Assembly (NCBI RefSeq): GCF_902832845.1
Contig: NZ_CADFDB010000014.1
Coordinates: 101,015-165,014 of the forward strand
Length of the DNA stretch: 64,000 bases
Direction of reading: 5' to 3'
Source: Burkholderia metallica
GTDB taxonomy: Bacteria > Pseudomonadota > Gammaproteobacteria > Burkholderiales > Burkholderiaceae
Of the stretch, positions 48,577 to 57,852 are shown piece by piece. The notes beneath the pieces are model-generated. The model was given only the letters and a program-made list of their open reading frames with translations, made no database searches and had not been told where the DNA came from. Each line of letters starts with the position of its first letter. Position 1 is the stretch's first letter. Both the position numbers and the translations under genes were made by a program.

Positions 48577-50559
48577 TTAGATGTCTGCTTCGACGTCGTT
48601 GCCCTTTTCCTCGAGCCAGCCGCGCCGCGCGGCTGCCTCGCCCTTGCCCATCAGCATCGTCATGCGCGCGACGGTCGCCTCGTAGTCGAGCTCGCCGAGC
48701 TTCACCGGCATCAGCCGGCGCGTGTCGGGGTTCATCGTCGTGTCCCACAGCTGCTCGGCGCTCATTTCACCGAGACCCTTGAAGCGGCTGATGCTCCATT
48801 GCGTCTCGCGCACGCCGTCCTTGCGCAGCTTGTCGAGGATCGCTTCGAGTTCGCCTTCGTCGAGTGCGTACAGTTTCTGCGCGGGCTTCTTGCCGCGTGC
48901 CGGCGCGTCGACGCGGAACAGCGGCGGACGCGCGACGTACACGTTGCCGCGTTCGATCAGTTGCGGGAAATGCTTGAAGAACAGCGTGAGCAGCAGCACC
49001 TGGATGTGCGAGCCGTCGACGTCCGCGTCCGACAGGATGCAGATTTTGCCGTAGCGCAGGTTCGACAGGTCGACGGTGTCGTCCGGGCTGTGCGGATCGA
49101 CGCCGATCGCGACCGAGATGTCGTGCACTTCATTGTTCGCGAACAGGCGGTCGCGCTCGGTTTCCCACGTGTTCAGCACCTTGCCGCGCAGCGGCAGGAT
49201 CGCCTGGTATTCCTTGTCGCGGCCCATCTTCGCGGAGCCGCCCGCCGAATCGCCTTCGACGAGGAACAGCTCGTTGCGCGCGATATCTTCGGTCTCGCAG
49301 TCGGTCAGCTTGCCGGGCAGCACCGCGACGCCCGAGCTCTTGCGCTTCTCGACCTTCTGGCCCGCACGCGTGCGCGCCTGCGCCTGCTTGATCACGAGCT
49401 CGGCGAGCTTCTTGCCGTGCTCGACGTGCTGGTTCAGCCACAGTTCGAGCGCCGGGCGCGAGAACGACGACACGAGCTTCACCGCGTCGCGGCTGTTCAG
49501 GCGCTCTTTGATCTGCCCCTGGAACTGCGGATCGAGCACCTTCGCGGACAGCACGAACGACACGCGCGCGAACACGTCTTCCGCGAGCAGCTTCACGCCC
49601 TTCGGCTGCAGGTTGTGCAGTTCGACGAAGCTTTTCACCGCCTGGTAGAGACCGTCGCGCAGGCCGGATTCGTGCGTGCCGCCGGCCGGCGTCGGGATCA
49701 GGTTCACGTACGACTCGCGCACGAGCGAACCTTCCTCGCTCCAGGCGACGACCCATGACGCGCCCTCGCCCTCGGCGAAGGTTTCGTCGGTCGAGCGCGC
49801 ATCGGCGAAGCGCTCGCCTTCGAACAGCGGGATCAGCAGCTCGCTGCCGTTCATCTCGTCGAGCAGGTAGCCGCGCAGGCCGTCTTCATATTTCCACGTC
49901 TGGCGCTCGCCGGTCTTCTCGTTGACGAGCACGACCTCGACGCCCGGCAGCAGCACCGCCTTCGAGCGCAGCAGGCGCTGCAGCTCGCCGAGCGGCAGGT
50001 TCGGCGAATCGAAATACTTCGGATTCGGCCACACCTGCACGCGCGTGCCCGACTTCTTCTCGCCACGGCCCGCGCCTTGCGTCGTGAGCGGCTTCACGAC
50101 GTCGCCGTCGGCGAAGCCGAGCTCCGCAATCTTGCCGTCGCGCCAGACCGTCACGTCGAGGCGAGTCGCCAGCGCATTCGTCACCGACACGCCGACGCCG
50201 TGCAGGCCGCCCGAGAACGTATAGGCGCCGCCCGCGGCCTTGTCGAACTTGCCGCCCGCATGCAGGCGCGTGAACACGATCTCGACGACCGGCACGCCCT
50301 CTTCGGGGTGCATGCCGAACGGGATGCCGCGGCCGTCGTCCTCGACCGAGACCGACTGGTCGGTATGCAGCGTGACCGTGATCTGCTTGCCGTGGCCGCC
50401 GAGCGCCTCGTCGGACGCGTTGTCGATGACTTCCTGGATGATGTGCAGCGGATTCTCGGTACGGGTGTACATGCCGGGGCGCTGCTTGACCGGCTCGAGA
50501 CCCTTGAGCACCTTGATCGATGCTTCGCTATAGGCCGCGCTGGGTTTCTTCGTTGACAT
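48577..50559 (-). CDS. parE: DNA topoisomerase IV subunit B
   Basis: A 660-residue GHKL ATPase-topoisomerase: EVIDNASDEALGG near residues 43-55, DDGRGIPFG, GGLHGVGVSVTNAL, the TOPRIM motif EGDSAGGSAKMGRDKEYQ, LPLRGKVLN, and DADVDGSHI. Length matches ParE, not the longer GyrB. It is the first gene of the parE-parC operon. DnaA-box-like sequences lie just upstream. Confidence 0.95.
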   Translation of the reverse strand: MSTKKPSAAYSEASIKVLKGLEPVKQRPGMYTRTENPLHIIQEVIDNASDEALGGHGKQITVTLHTDQSVSVEDDGRGIPFGMHPEEGVPVVEIVFTRLHAGGKFDKAAGGAYTFSGGLHGVGVSVTNALATRLDVTVWRDGKIAELGFADGDVVKPLTTQGAGRGEKKSGTRVQVWPNPKYFDSPNLPLGELQRLLRSKAVLLPGVEVVLVNEKTGERQTWKYEDGLRGYLLDEMNGSELLIPLFEGERFADARSTDETFAEGEGASWVVAWSEEGSLVRESYVNLIPTPAGGTHESGLRDGLYQAVKSFVELHNLQPKGVKLLAEDVFARVSFVLSAKVLDPQFQGQIKERLNSRDAVKLVSSFSRPALELWLNQHVEHGKKLAELVIKQAQARTRAGQKVEKRKSSGVAVLPGKLTDCETEDIARNELFLVEGDSAGGSAKMGRDKEYQAILPLRGKVLNTWETERDRLFANNEVHDISVAIGVDPHSPDDTVDLSNLRYGKICILSDADVDGSHIQVLLLTLFFKHFPQLIERGNVYVARPPLFRVDAPARGKKPAQKLYALDEGELEAILDKLRKDGVRETQWSISRFKGLGEMSAEQLWDTTMNPDTRRLMPVKLGELDYEATVARMTMLMGKGEAAARRGWLEEKGNDVEADI

Positions 50560-50589
50560 AGGCGCTGAATTTCGTCATTCATCGGGACG

Positions 50590-50624
50590 TTGTCCACACC
50601 TCGTGTGGATAACGTCGTGGACAA
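50590..50624. promoter_or_regulatory. Cluster of DnaA-box-like sites upstream of parE
   Basis: TGTGGATAA at 50604-50612 is the exact complement of the consensus DnaA box TTATCCACA. TTGTCCACA at 50590-50598 is a one-base variant on the other strand, and CGTGGACAA at 50616-50624 is a further near match. All three fall within 35 bases, starting 31 bases from the parE start codon. Confidence 0.55.
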
Positions 50625-50794
50625 AACGTTGAGTTCCGTAAAAAAGCGAATCGAAACAACGGTGTGCTTGGACTGCTCCGAAAGCGGGCGCGCGGCGTGC
50701 GCTGCGCTGCCCGGGACGCGCGGTATTTTACTGGTTCCGCGTGGCGCGCCAATTGCGCAATCGCGCGCGACGGCCGCACCCCGCGTCACGCGAA

Positions 50795-52744
<1,950 letters not shown>

Positions 52745-53055
52745 GGGGAGACGGCGAAGAGAGAAATCGGAAGCGCCCATTGTACCGGGCGCGGAGGCAG
52801 GCACCGGCATGGCTGGATGGACGGGGCCGGCAAAGGGGACGAGATGCCAGTTGGAACGCGCTTTTGGCGGCAATCCTGGGGCGTCCGTCGAAGCACCTCG
52901 GCGCGATGCGATTCGTGCACCGCGTGCGCCCGGCTTCCGGTAGCGGACGCCGGGCGCAGGTTCCGGGCAAGGGGCTCGCGCCGGCCGGATGCCGCGGCCG
53001 GCCGATCGACCATTGCGCGCCGGACGCGTCGGGCGCCGGCACGCGCCACGTGCGA
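52745..53055. other. 311-bp gap between uup and the DUF4399 gene
   Basis: No gene, tRNA, or convincing terminator is visible. It contains the uup promoter region and the 3' flank of the DUF4399 gene. Confidence 0.5.
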
Positions 53056-53460
53056 TTACTTCACGTTGATCTTGATCGTCGAGCTCATTTCCGGGCCGTA
53101 CGAACGGTGCGCGCCGTCGCCGAACTGCAGCGTCAGCGTGTGCGGGCCGGGCGGCAGCTTGAGGTCGGTTTCGGTCTGCGCCTTGCCGAAGTGCAGCGAG
53201 CGTTCGGTCGCGGGGATCACGTCACCCTTCGGGACCGGCTGTCCGTCGATCAGCAAGTGATGATGGCCGGTGTTCGGCGTCATGTCGCCGGCGGGCCGCA
53301 GATCCATCCCTTCGACCCCGAACTTCACGTGCACCGGGTTCGACACCGTCGCGCCCTCGCTCGGCGCTTCGAAATACACACGCGCCTCGGCCCGCGCGAG
53401 CGTCGACACGGCCATCGCCGCCACGCACACCGCGCCTGCGATCCACTTTTTGTTCAGCAT
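53056..53460 (-). CDS. DUF4399 exported protein
   Basis: A 134-residue protein from the ATG at 53460, with a signal peptide ending ARA-EA (about residue 24). The mature part is a beta-rich DUF4399 domain: ARVYFEAPSEGATVSNPVHVKFGV, the His-rich MTPNTGHHHLLIDG, and a final HTLTLQFGDGAHRSYGPEMSS. The GHHHLLID motif suggests metal binding, but the family is uncharacterised. It is divergent from rubredoxin. Confidence 0.83.
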   Translation of the reverse strand: MLNKKWIAGAVCVAAMAVSTLARAEARVYFEAPSEGATVSNPVHVKFGVEGMDLRPAGDMTPNTGHHHLLIDGQPVPKGDVIPATERSLHFGKAQTETDLKLPPGPHTLTLQFGDGAHRSYGPEMSSTIKINVK

Positions 53461-53668
53461 CGCGTTCTCCTCATGATTGAACAGCCCCGGAAGCATACAC
53501 CGCACGGACGGCATCGGTATTTCGGTTGCGTTGTTCGCAATGCGTACGTTTAGTCGGTTTAAAACGACGTTGCGCAGTCGTTCGAAGAAATTCCGGTACC
53601 ATTGCGCCTTTCGTCCGCCGGCCGAGCCGCGGACGGCATGACCGGATTTTTATTTTTTCCCGAGTGTT

Positions 53669-53851
53669 ATGAGCGAAGTAACCGAATACCAGAGCTGGGT
53701 CTGCCTGATTTGCGGGTGGGTGTACAACGAAGCGGAAGGGCTGCCCGACGAAGGCATCGCGCCCGGCACCCGTTTCGCCGACATTCCCGCCGACTGGCGC
53801 TGCCCGCTGTGCGACGTGGGCAAGGAAGATTTCGTCGTCGTCGATTTCTGA
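53669..53851 (+). CDS. Rubredoxin
   Basis: A 60-residue protein with the two CxxC metal loops, CLICGW at 12-17 and CPLCDVGK at 45-52, and the central PDEGIAPGTRFADIPADW. It holds one iron in four Cys and passes single electrons. Residues and length match beta-proteobacterial rubredoxins. It stands alone, divergent from the DUF4399 gene, and precedes tRNA-Arg. Confidence 0.96.
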   Translation: MSEVTEYQSWVCLICGWVYNEAEGLPDEGIAPGTRFADIPADWRCPLCDVGKEDFVVVDF

Positions 53852-53949
53852 TTCGCCGATTGGCTGATTGGCTGATTTCCGATCGCGGCTGAGTACGCGA
53901 TCACGCGCGTCGGCGTGCATTCCGCCCCGCCGTTGCGCCGCGCGTTTGC

Positions 53950-53955
53950 TATACT
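53950..53955 (+). promoter_or_regulatory. Probable -10 box of tRNA-Arg(CCT)
   Basis: TATACT, 61 bases before the mature tRNA 5' end. No good -35 is 17 bases away, so this rests on the -10 alone. Confidence 0.45.
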
Positions 53956-54016
53956 CTGCGCGCTGTCCACACCGCCGTCCGGTTCGCGTTTTTTGCGCGA
54001 TTGCCCGGATAGGGCT

Positions 54017-54091
54017 CTCCCCGTAGTTCAATGGATAGAACAAGCGCCTCCTAAGCGCTAGATACAGGTTCGATTCCTGTCGGGGGGACCA
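54017..54091 (+). tRNA. tRNA-Arg (anticodon CCT)
   Basis: A 75-base cloverleaf including encoded CCA. The anticodon stem AGCGC/GCGCT encloses CTCCTAA with anticodon CCT, and the T-arm is ACAGG-TTCGATT-CCTGT. The acceptor pairs C1-G72 with one T-G wobble at the second pair. It reads AGG codons and marks the left edge of the accessory stretch; tRNA 3' ends are common integrase targets. Confidence 0.93.
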
Positions 54092-54179
54092 GTCGAGTTC
54101 CAAACCATCCCCAAGATTCACAAGAAATCGCCCGCTCAGGTCCGTCTGGCGGACATCTAGCTCCCTTCATTACCCAACG

Positions 54180-54450
54180 TTGCTCAGTGACAGCCGGAGA
54201 AAGTGTCGGTGTTTTTGTTGGTATCAGCCGATACCAACACCACGGATACCAACACTCCGGCTCACTGACGTGCAGGTATGGAACGCAAAGGCCGGCGTGG
54301 CCCCGTACACACTCACGGACAACAACGGGATGTTCTTGCTCGTCCAATCGAACACTGCGAAGTAGTACCGCTTGTAGCGCGCCAGATGGCACACGCCGAA
54401 CGCAATCCTGCAACACTGGAGGCGGGCTTCTCTCGTTCTAGCGTTAGCCG
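54180..54450 (+). pseudogene. Remnant of a tyrosine-type site-specific integrase (N-terminal arm-binding part)
   Basis: Codons from about 54261 read LTDVQVWNAKAGVAPYTLTDNNGMFLLVQSN, the start of phage/island integrases that insert in tRNA genes. A stop (TAG at ~54363) interrupts it, a second stop follows four codons later, and the rest of the ~400-residue protein is missing. No ATG precedes it in frame; the first codon of the frame is TTG. It lies 89 bases after the tRNA-Arg 3' end in the usual orientation. The gene is therefore a decayed relic of an integrative element. Confidence 0.72.
54217..54253. repeat. GATACCAAC inverted and direct repeats near the integrase remnant
   Basis: GTTGGTATC (54217-54225) and GATACCAAC (54230-54238) form a perfect 9-bp hairpin with an AGCC loop. 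The GATACCAAC unit recurs at 54245-54253 with a 15-base period. The position, between the tRNA 3' end and an integrase start, is where integrase arm-binding sites are often found. Confidence 0.55.
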
Positions 54451-54469
54451 CGGTGCCGCACGCTTCAAC

Positions 54470-54817
54470 CTAGCGGCCGACGAACGGAGATGCCGCAACC
54501 GCCCACATTCCAAGAAGAATCAGACACTCAATGGCGAACATTATTTGGTCGTATGTATTGCGAAGCGCTGAGCGCATCGCATAAACGACGTAGATCAAGG
54601 TAAAGAGGGGGGTCACGACCCACGTGGCAGCGGTAAACAAAAGGAAGCCCGCCGTGCCGGGTGCAAAAATTCCGCTGTGAAATCCGCCGGCCTCGACATA
54701 CCAGTACGCAAAGCCGATCCACGGAAGCCACAGTCCGATGAAGGTCGCAATAGCGAGCGTTATCGCACCCGATGAAGGCCCAGATTCAGCGCGCTCGATA
54801 TCTTGTGATTCGTTCAT
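54470..54817 (-). CDS. Small three-helix membrane protein of unknown function
   Basis: A 115-residue protein from the ATG at 54817. After a short acidic, Ser-rich N-terminus it has three hydrophobic segments: ITLAIATFIGLWLPWIGFAY, LLFTAATWVVTPLFTLIYVVYA, and IMFAIECLILLGMWAVAA. The ribosome site is weak. I do not recognise the family. It is within the accessory stretch and runs opposite to the integrase remnant. It may be a passenger gene or a decayed one. Confidence 0.55.
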   Translation of the reverse strand: MNESQDIERAESGPSSGAITLAIATFIGLWLPWIGFAYWYVEAGGFHSGIFAPGTAGFLLFTAATWVVTPLFTLIYVVYAMRSALRNTYDQIMFAIECLILLGMWAVAASPFVGR

Positions 54818-55369
54818 AGGGTCGTTAGCTCGCTCAGTGAGCCCTGCGCGGATTCTCGCGGAGATAGGTGGCCATAGCCTCGGCGGCTCGCGGATTCTCC
54901 GGAAATTGAGTCCGATTCCTGGAGCGGGATGATATCGAGATTCCGTCACGGCAGCGACCAGGCGGCGCTCTGTCAATGCGACATGGCTATGCCCTGCGCA
55001 AGCGGTGGCGAGTTCAAATGCGCACAGCTACGGCATCTCCCGTACTACCTCGACGTTCGACACCCAACCGCCCCCGTCGTCGGGCCGAAGGACCACGGCC
55101 CCCCTCCCTCCGCAGACGAAATAAAGCAGTTGCCTGACAGCGATGCGCGTATGATGGGTTGACCAGAGCACCCAATTGTAGATTGACCGCTCGGCCTCTC
55201 CCCAAGTCTGCGTGGCGCCCTGCCGGCGCGCCACATTTGCCCCTTACACCCCACCCGTCGCGCCGTGCAGCAGCACGGTTCGAGATCGGCTCGCGCGTCG
55301 TCGTCGAATGAACGCAAGGGCGCTCGAGGAGCAGCAAGTCACGATAAAAATCATCAGAAGGCGGCAAAC
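54818..55369. other. 552-bp accessory region without a convincing gene
   Basis: Overlapping small frames exist on both strands (plus 54929-55162; minus ~55028-55234, starting GTG, containing SIYNWVLWSTHHTRIAVRQL). None has a clear family, and the two strands conflict. Base composition is less GC-rich than the flanks. Left unannotated. Confidence 0.45.
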
Positions 55370-55606
55370 ATGAGCTGGTACTGCGAAGCGGAACGCGAAA
55401 TACTGCATATCAGGCGAGCGATCGGGCTACTTGAGCAAGCGCAGCATGCGTTCGTCAACAAGTCGTCGGTAAACGATCCCGCGTACTGGAGAGTCAAGCT
55501 CAACAAGCTCCGCACGCAATCCGTGCGAAACAGGATCCTCGAACTCCAGGTGGACGAGCTTCTAGCCCGCCTCGCACTGATCCAGGATCCGCACTGCCGC
55601 AAGTAG
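55370..55606 (+). CDS. Small helical protein of unknown function
   Basis: A 78-residue protein from the ATG at 55370, preceded by AGAAGGCGGCAAAC. It is mostly alpha-helical by residue pattern (ILHIRRAIGLLEQAQHAF, KLNKLRTQSVRNRILELQVDELLARLALI), rich in Leu, Arg and Glu, with no signal peptide or membrane segment. I do not recognise it. The next gene starts 86 bases later on the same strand, so the two may form a small operon within the accessory stretch. Confidence 0.6.
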   Translation: MSWYCEAEREILHIRRAIGLLEQAQHAFVNKSSVNDPAYWRVKLNKLRTQSVRNRILELQVDELLARLALIQDPHCRK

Positions 55607-55692
55607 GCAACGGCTCCTTCAACGCTTTCCGGTTGCACTCGCATTCCAGGGAACCGTCCGAAGGCGCCGTTTCCAAGATTCGGAGAAACATC

Positions 55693-56010
55693 ATGATTGA
55701 CGCCAACCCTAGCAATACATTTCGGCACCTCCCCCTCTCGCCCGAGCAAGACGCGGAAATCCGGCACTACATCAAGAAGAAGGAGCAAAGGGGTGAACCG
55801 TGGGACACGCCCGAGCTGACGATGATGCTCGAAGACATGCTCTCCCCTCCGCTCACCGACGACGAAGAGCCGGAGCCGACTGTCGAGGAAACGAAACTGG
55901 CCTGCGAATATGCACTGGCTTCCGTCAACGAAGCCATGGAATCCGTATCGGCCAGTGAAGAACGACTCGCATCGATGGAAACCGAGGAAATGAAGCACCC
56001 TCGACGATAG
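55693..56010 (+). CDS. Acidic small protein of unknown function
   Basis: A 105-residue protein from the ATG at 55693 with GGAGAAACATC ahead. The N-terminal third has FRHLPLSPEQDAEIRHYIKKKEQRG; the remainder is acidic, with runs such as PPLTDDEEPEPTVEETKLACEYA. It has no export signal. The family is not recognised. It follows the 78-residue gene by 86 bases; together they look like a two-gene cargo unit. Confidence 0.6.
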   Translation: MIDANPSNTFRHLPLSPEQDAEIRHYIKKKEQRGEPWDTPELTMMLEDMLSPPLTDDEEPEPTVEETKLACEYALASVNEAMESVSASEERLASMETEEMKHPRR

Positions 56011-56326
56011 GGCATTGCCGACGTCCATGTGCCCTGTCCGCGACTTGACGGTCGCTAGCGACGCTCCATCGTGGATACCGGTAAAAGAAGTGCGCATCGG
56101 TCGCCTGTTCGGGGACCCGCCCTCCTCATGGTCTCATCCACGTTCCCACGATCAAATACCGCAACGACGGCCGCAAAAAACGACTCACGTCGAAGCAGAT
56201 CGGGAAACGTCGGCAGTCGCCCCACGAACCAGACCATCGCGCTTGTTAATGGTGATCCGCTGGTTCCGTTCGAAACAACTCAACAGATCGATTGACTCTC
56301 CACCTCAGCCCAAGTACACTTCGCGC
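56011..56326. other. 316-bp region before tRNA-fMet, possible gene fragment
   Basis: A plus-strand frame from 56085 to the stop at 56247-56249 contains KYRNDGRKKRLTSKQIGKRR, a basic stretch that looks protein-like but has no start codon. It may be a fragment of a lost gene. No other gene is visible. Confidence 0.4.
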
Positions 56327-56403
<77 letters not shown>

Positions 56404-56410
56404 ATACCCG

Positions 56411-56442
56411 AAGCCCGCTCTGCGAAAGCAAGCGGGCTTTTT
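56411..56442 (+). terminator. Terminator of tRNA-fMet
   Basis: AAGCCCGCT (56411-56419) pairs with AGCGGGCTT (56431-56439) around an 11-base loop, followed by a T-run. Confidence 0.83.
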
Positions 56443-56618
56443 GCTTTCCACATGTGCTGCGCCGACATGCGCACCGCCTGCCGACAGCGCACACGCATCG
56501 CAGAACCTTCAGCGCCGGTCTGCCCTGCGACACACGATCGCATCCCGCCCGATCGCCACGGCCACGCGCCACACATTGCGTAGAATTCCGAACCTTCTTC
56601 AGCATCCGGACTCTCGCC

Positions 56619-56951
56619 ATGATTCGAACAATCGCGGCGCTCGCCGCGCTGTCAGCGCTGACCGGCACGGCTATCGCCGCCGATATCGTCACCGCGCCCG
56701 CGACACAGCGCTACGTCAGCCCCGGCATCGCCAACATCACGACCGCAGCCGCACCACGCACGGAAGCCCCCTCCGCCGACTCACGCTGCCGCGAACTGGC
56801 CGCCGGCATCGACGCCGTCACGCACGCTCCCGACCGCGGCCAGAAGGTCGTGCGCGGGATGGGCCCGGACGGCAAGCCGCGCACCGAACTGCGCGCCTAC
56901 GACAAGCGGGCCGACTTGGAAACCGAGCATCACCGGCTCGGCTGCCGATAA
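56619..56951 (+). CDS. Small exported protein of unknown function
   Basis: A 110-residue protein from the ATG at 56619 with a signal peptide ending AIA-AD (about residue 20). The mature region has two Cys (SRCREL and the final LGCR) likely bonded, and a charged C-terminal helix AYDKRADLETEHHRLGC. No family signature is recognised. The upstream in-frame extension passes through tRNA-fMet and is not coding. It is just downstream of the tRNA terminator and before the SDR gene, which runs the other way. Confidence 0.65.
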   Translation: MIRTIAALAALSALTGTAIAADIVTAPATQRYVSPGIANITTAAAPRTEAPSADSRCRELAAGIDAVTHAPDRGQKVVRGMGPDGKPRTELRAYDKRADLETEHHRLGCR

Positions 56952-56996
56952 CGAACGCAACGCCGCCCGGTCGAATCACGCCGGGTGGCCGCGCGT

Positions 56997-57737
56997 TCAC
57001 GCGTTCGCACCACCGTCGATCGTCAACCCGGTCCCGTTGATCGACCGCCCTTCCGGCCCGACCACGAACGCGACGAGCCCCGCGACGTCATCGGCCTTGC
57101 CGTACTGCGGAATCGCCATGCGCGAACGCTGCGCATTCGCATGGTCGCCATCGGCCGGATTCATGTCGGTATCCGTCGACCCCGGATGCACGATATTGAC
57201 CGTGATGCCGCGCGGGCCGAGATCGCGCGCGAGCCCCTGCGTCCAGCCGATCAGCGCAGCCTTGCTGGCCGCATAGAGGCTCATCCCCGCATCGGGCACG
57301 CGCGTGGCGAGGCAACTGCCGGTCGACACGATGCGCCCGCCCTCCCCGAGATGCCGCGCCGCCGCCTGCGACGCGACGATCACCGCGCGCACGTTCACGT
57401 TCAGCGTCGCGTCGATATCGTCGAGCGTGAGGTCGTCCAGCGCGCCGGCCCGGAAAATCCCCGCGTTGTTGACGAGGATGTCGAGGCCGCCGAACGCGTC
57501 CGCCGCACGATCGACCGCGTCGCGCACGGCCGCCGGATCGGCACTGTCGGCCTGGATAGCGACGGCACGGCGGCCCAGCGCCTCGATGCCGGCGACGACG
57601 GCCTGCGCCCGCTCGGCCGATTTCTCGTAGGTAATCGCGACGTCCGCGCCATCGGCTGCCAGCCGTTTCGCGATCGCCGCGCCAATGCCGCGGCTGCCGC
57701 CCGTGACGAGTGCACGCTTGCCCTGAAGTCGGTTCAT
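56997..57737 (-). CDS. Short-chain dehydrogenase/reductase (SDR)
   Basis: A 246-residue protein from the ATG at 57737. It has the cofactor motif TGGSRGIG at residues 12-19, NNAG near 86-89, the catalytic YxxxK (SLYAASKAAL, near 151-155) and a Ser 13-14 residues before (STGS). The C-terminal GTGLTIDGGANA is typical. NADP use is suggested by an Arg right after GGS. The substrate is unknown. It is divergent from the TetR gene and two similar operator sequences lie between, so it is probably repressed by it. Confidence 0.9.
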   Translation of the reverse strand: MNRLQGKRALVTGGSRGIGAAIAKRLAADGADVAITYEKSAERAQAVVAGIEALGRRAVAIQADSADPAAVRDAVDRAADAFGGLDILVNNAGIFRAGALDDLTLDDIDATLNVNVRAVIVASQAAARHLGEGGRIVSTGSCLATRVPDAGMSLYAASKAALIGWTQGLARDLGPRGITVNIVHPGSTDTDMNPADGDHANAQRSRMAIPQYGKADDVAGLVAFVVGPEGRSINGTGLTIDGGANA

Positions 57738-57759
57738 GTCGGTTCCTTTCCTCATTTAT

Positions 57760-57773
57760 GTAGCGACCGACAC
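57760..57773. promoter_or_regulatory. TetR operator copy near the SDR gene
   Basis: GTAGCGACCGACAC, 22 bases ahead of the SDR start codon, resembles the sequence beside the second site on the opposite strand (GTATCGATCGATAA), sharing GTA-CGA-CGA-A. Confidence 0.5.
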
Positions 57774-57814
57774 AGAATGTGGCAAGTTGCGCGGCACAGT
57801 CAATTGATTTATTT

Positions 57815-57826
57815 TATCGATCGATA
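57815..57826. promoter_or_regulatory. TetR operator copy near the TetR gene
   Basis: TATCGATCGATA is a perfect 12-base palindrome, 26 bases before the TetR start codon, in an AT-rich pocket. Confidence 0.6.
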
Positions 57827-57852
57827 CAGATATCAATGAAGGAACGGACGCA

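Noticed and set aside
53471-54416. Minus-strand peptides containing RQESNLYLALRR or PPTGIEPVSSA near tRNA-Arg
   Set aside because: These strings are common artefacts of translating tRNA genes and their flanks.
54929-55234. Small overlapping frames on opposite strands in the accessory stretch
   Set aside because: They conflict with each other, lack homology known to me, and neither has a clear start context.
56096-56115. A CCTGT-CGGGG-ACC-like word as a possible degraded right attachment site matching the tRNA-Arg 3' end
   Set aside because: Only partial agreement with gaps; not distinguishable from chance without an aligned intact element.
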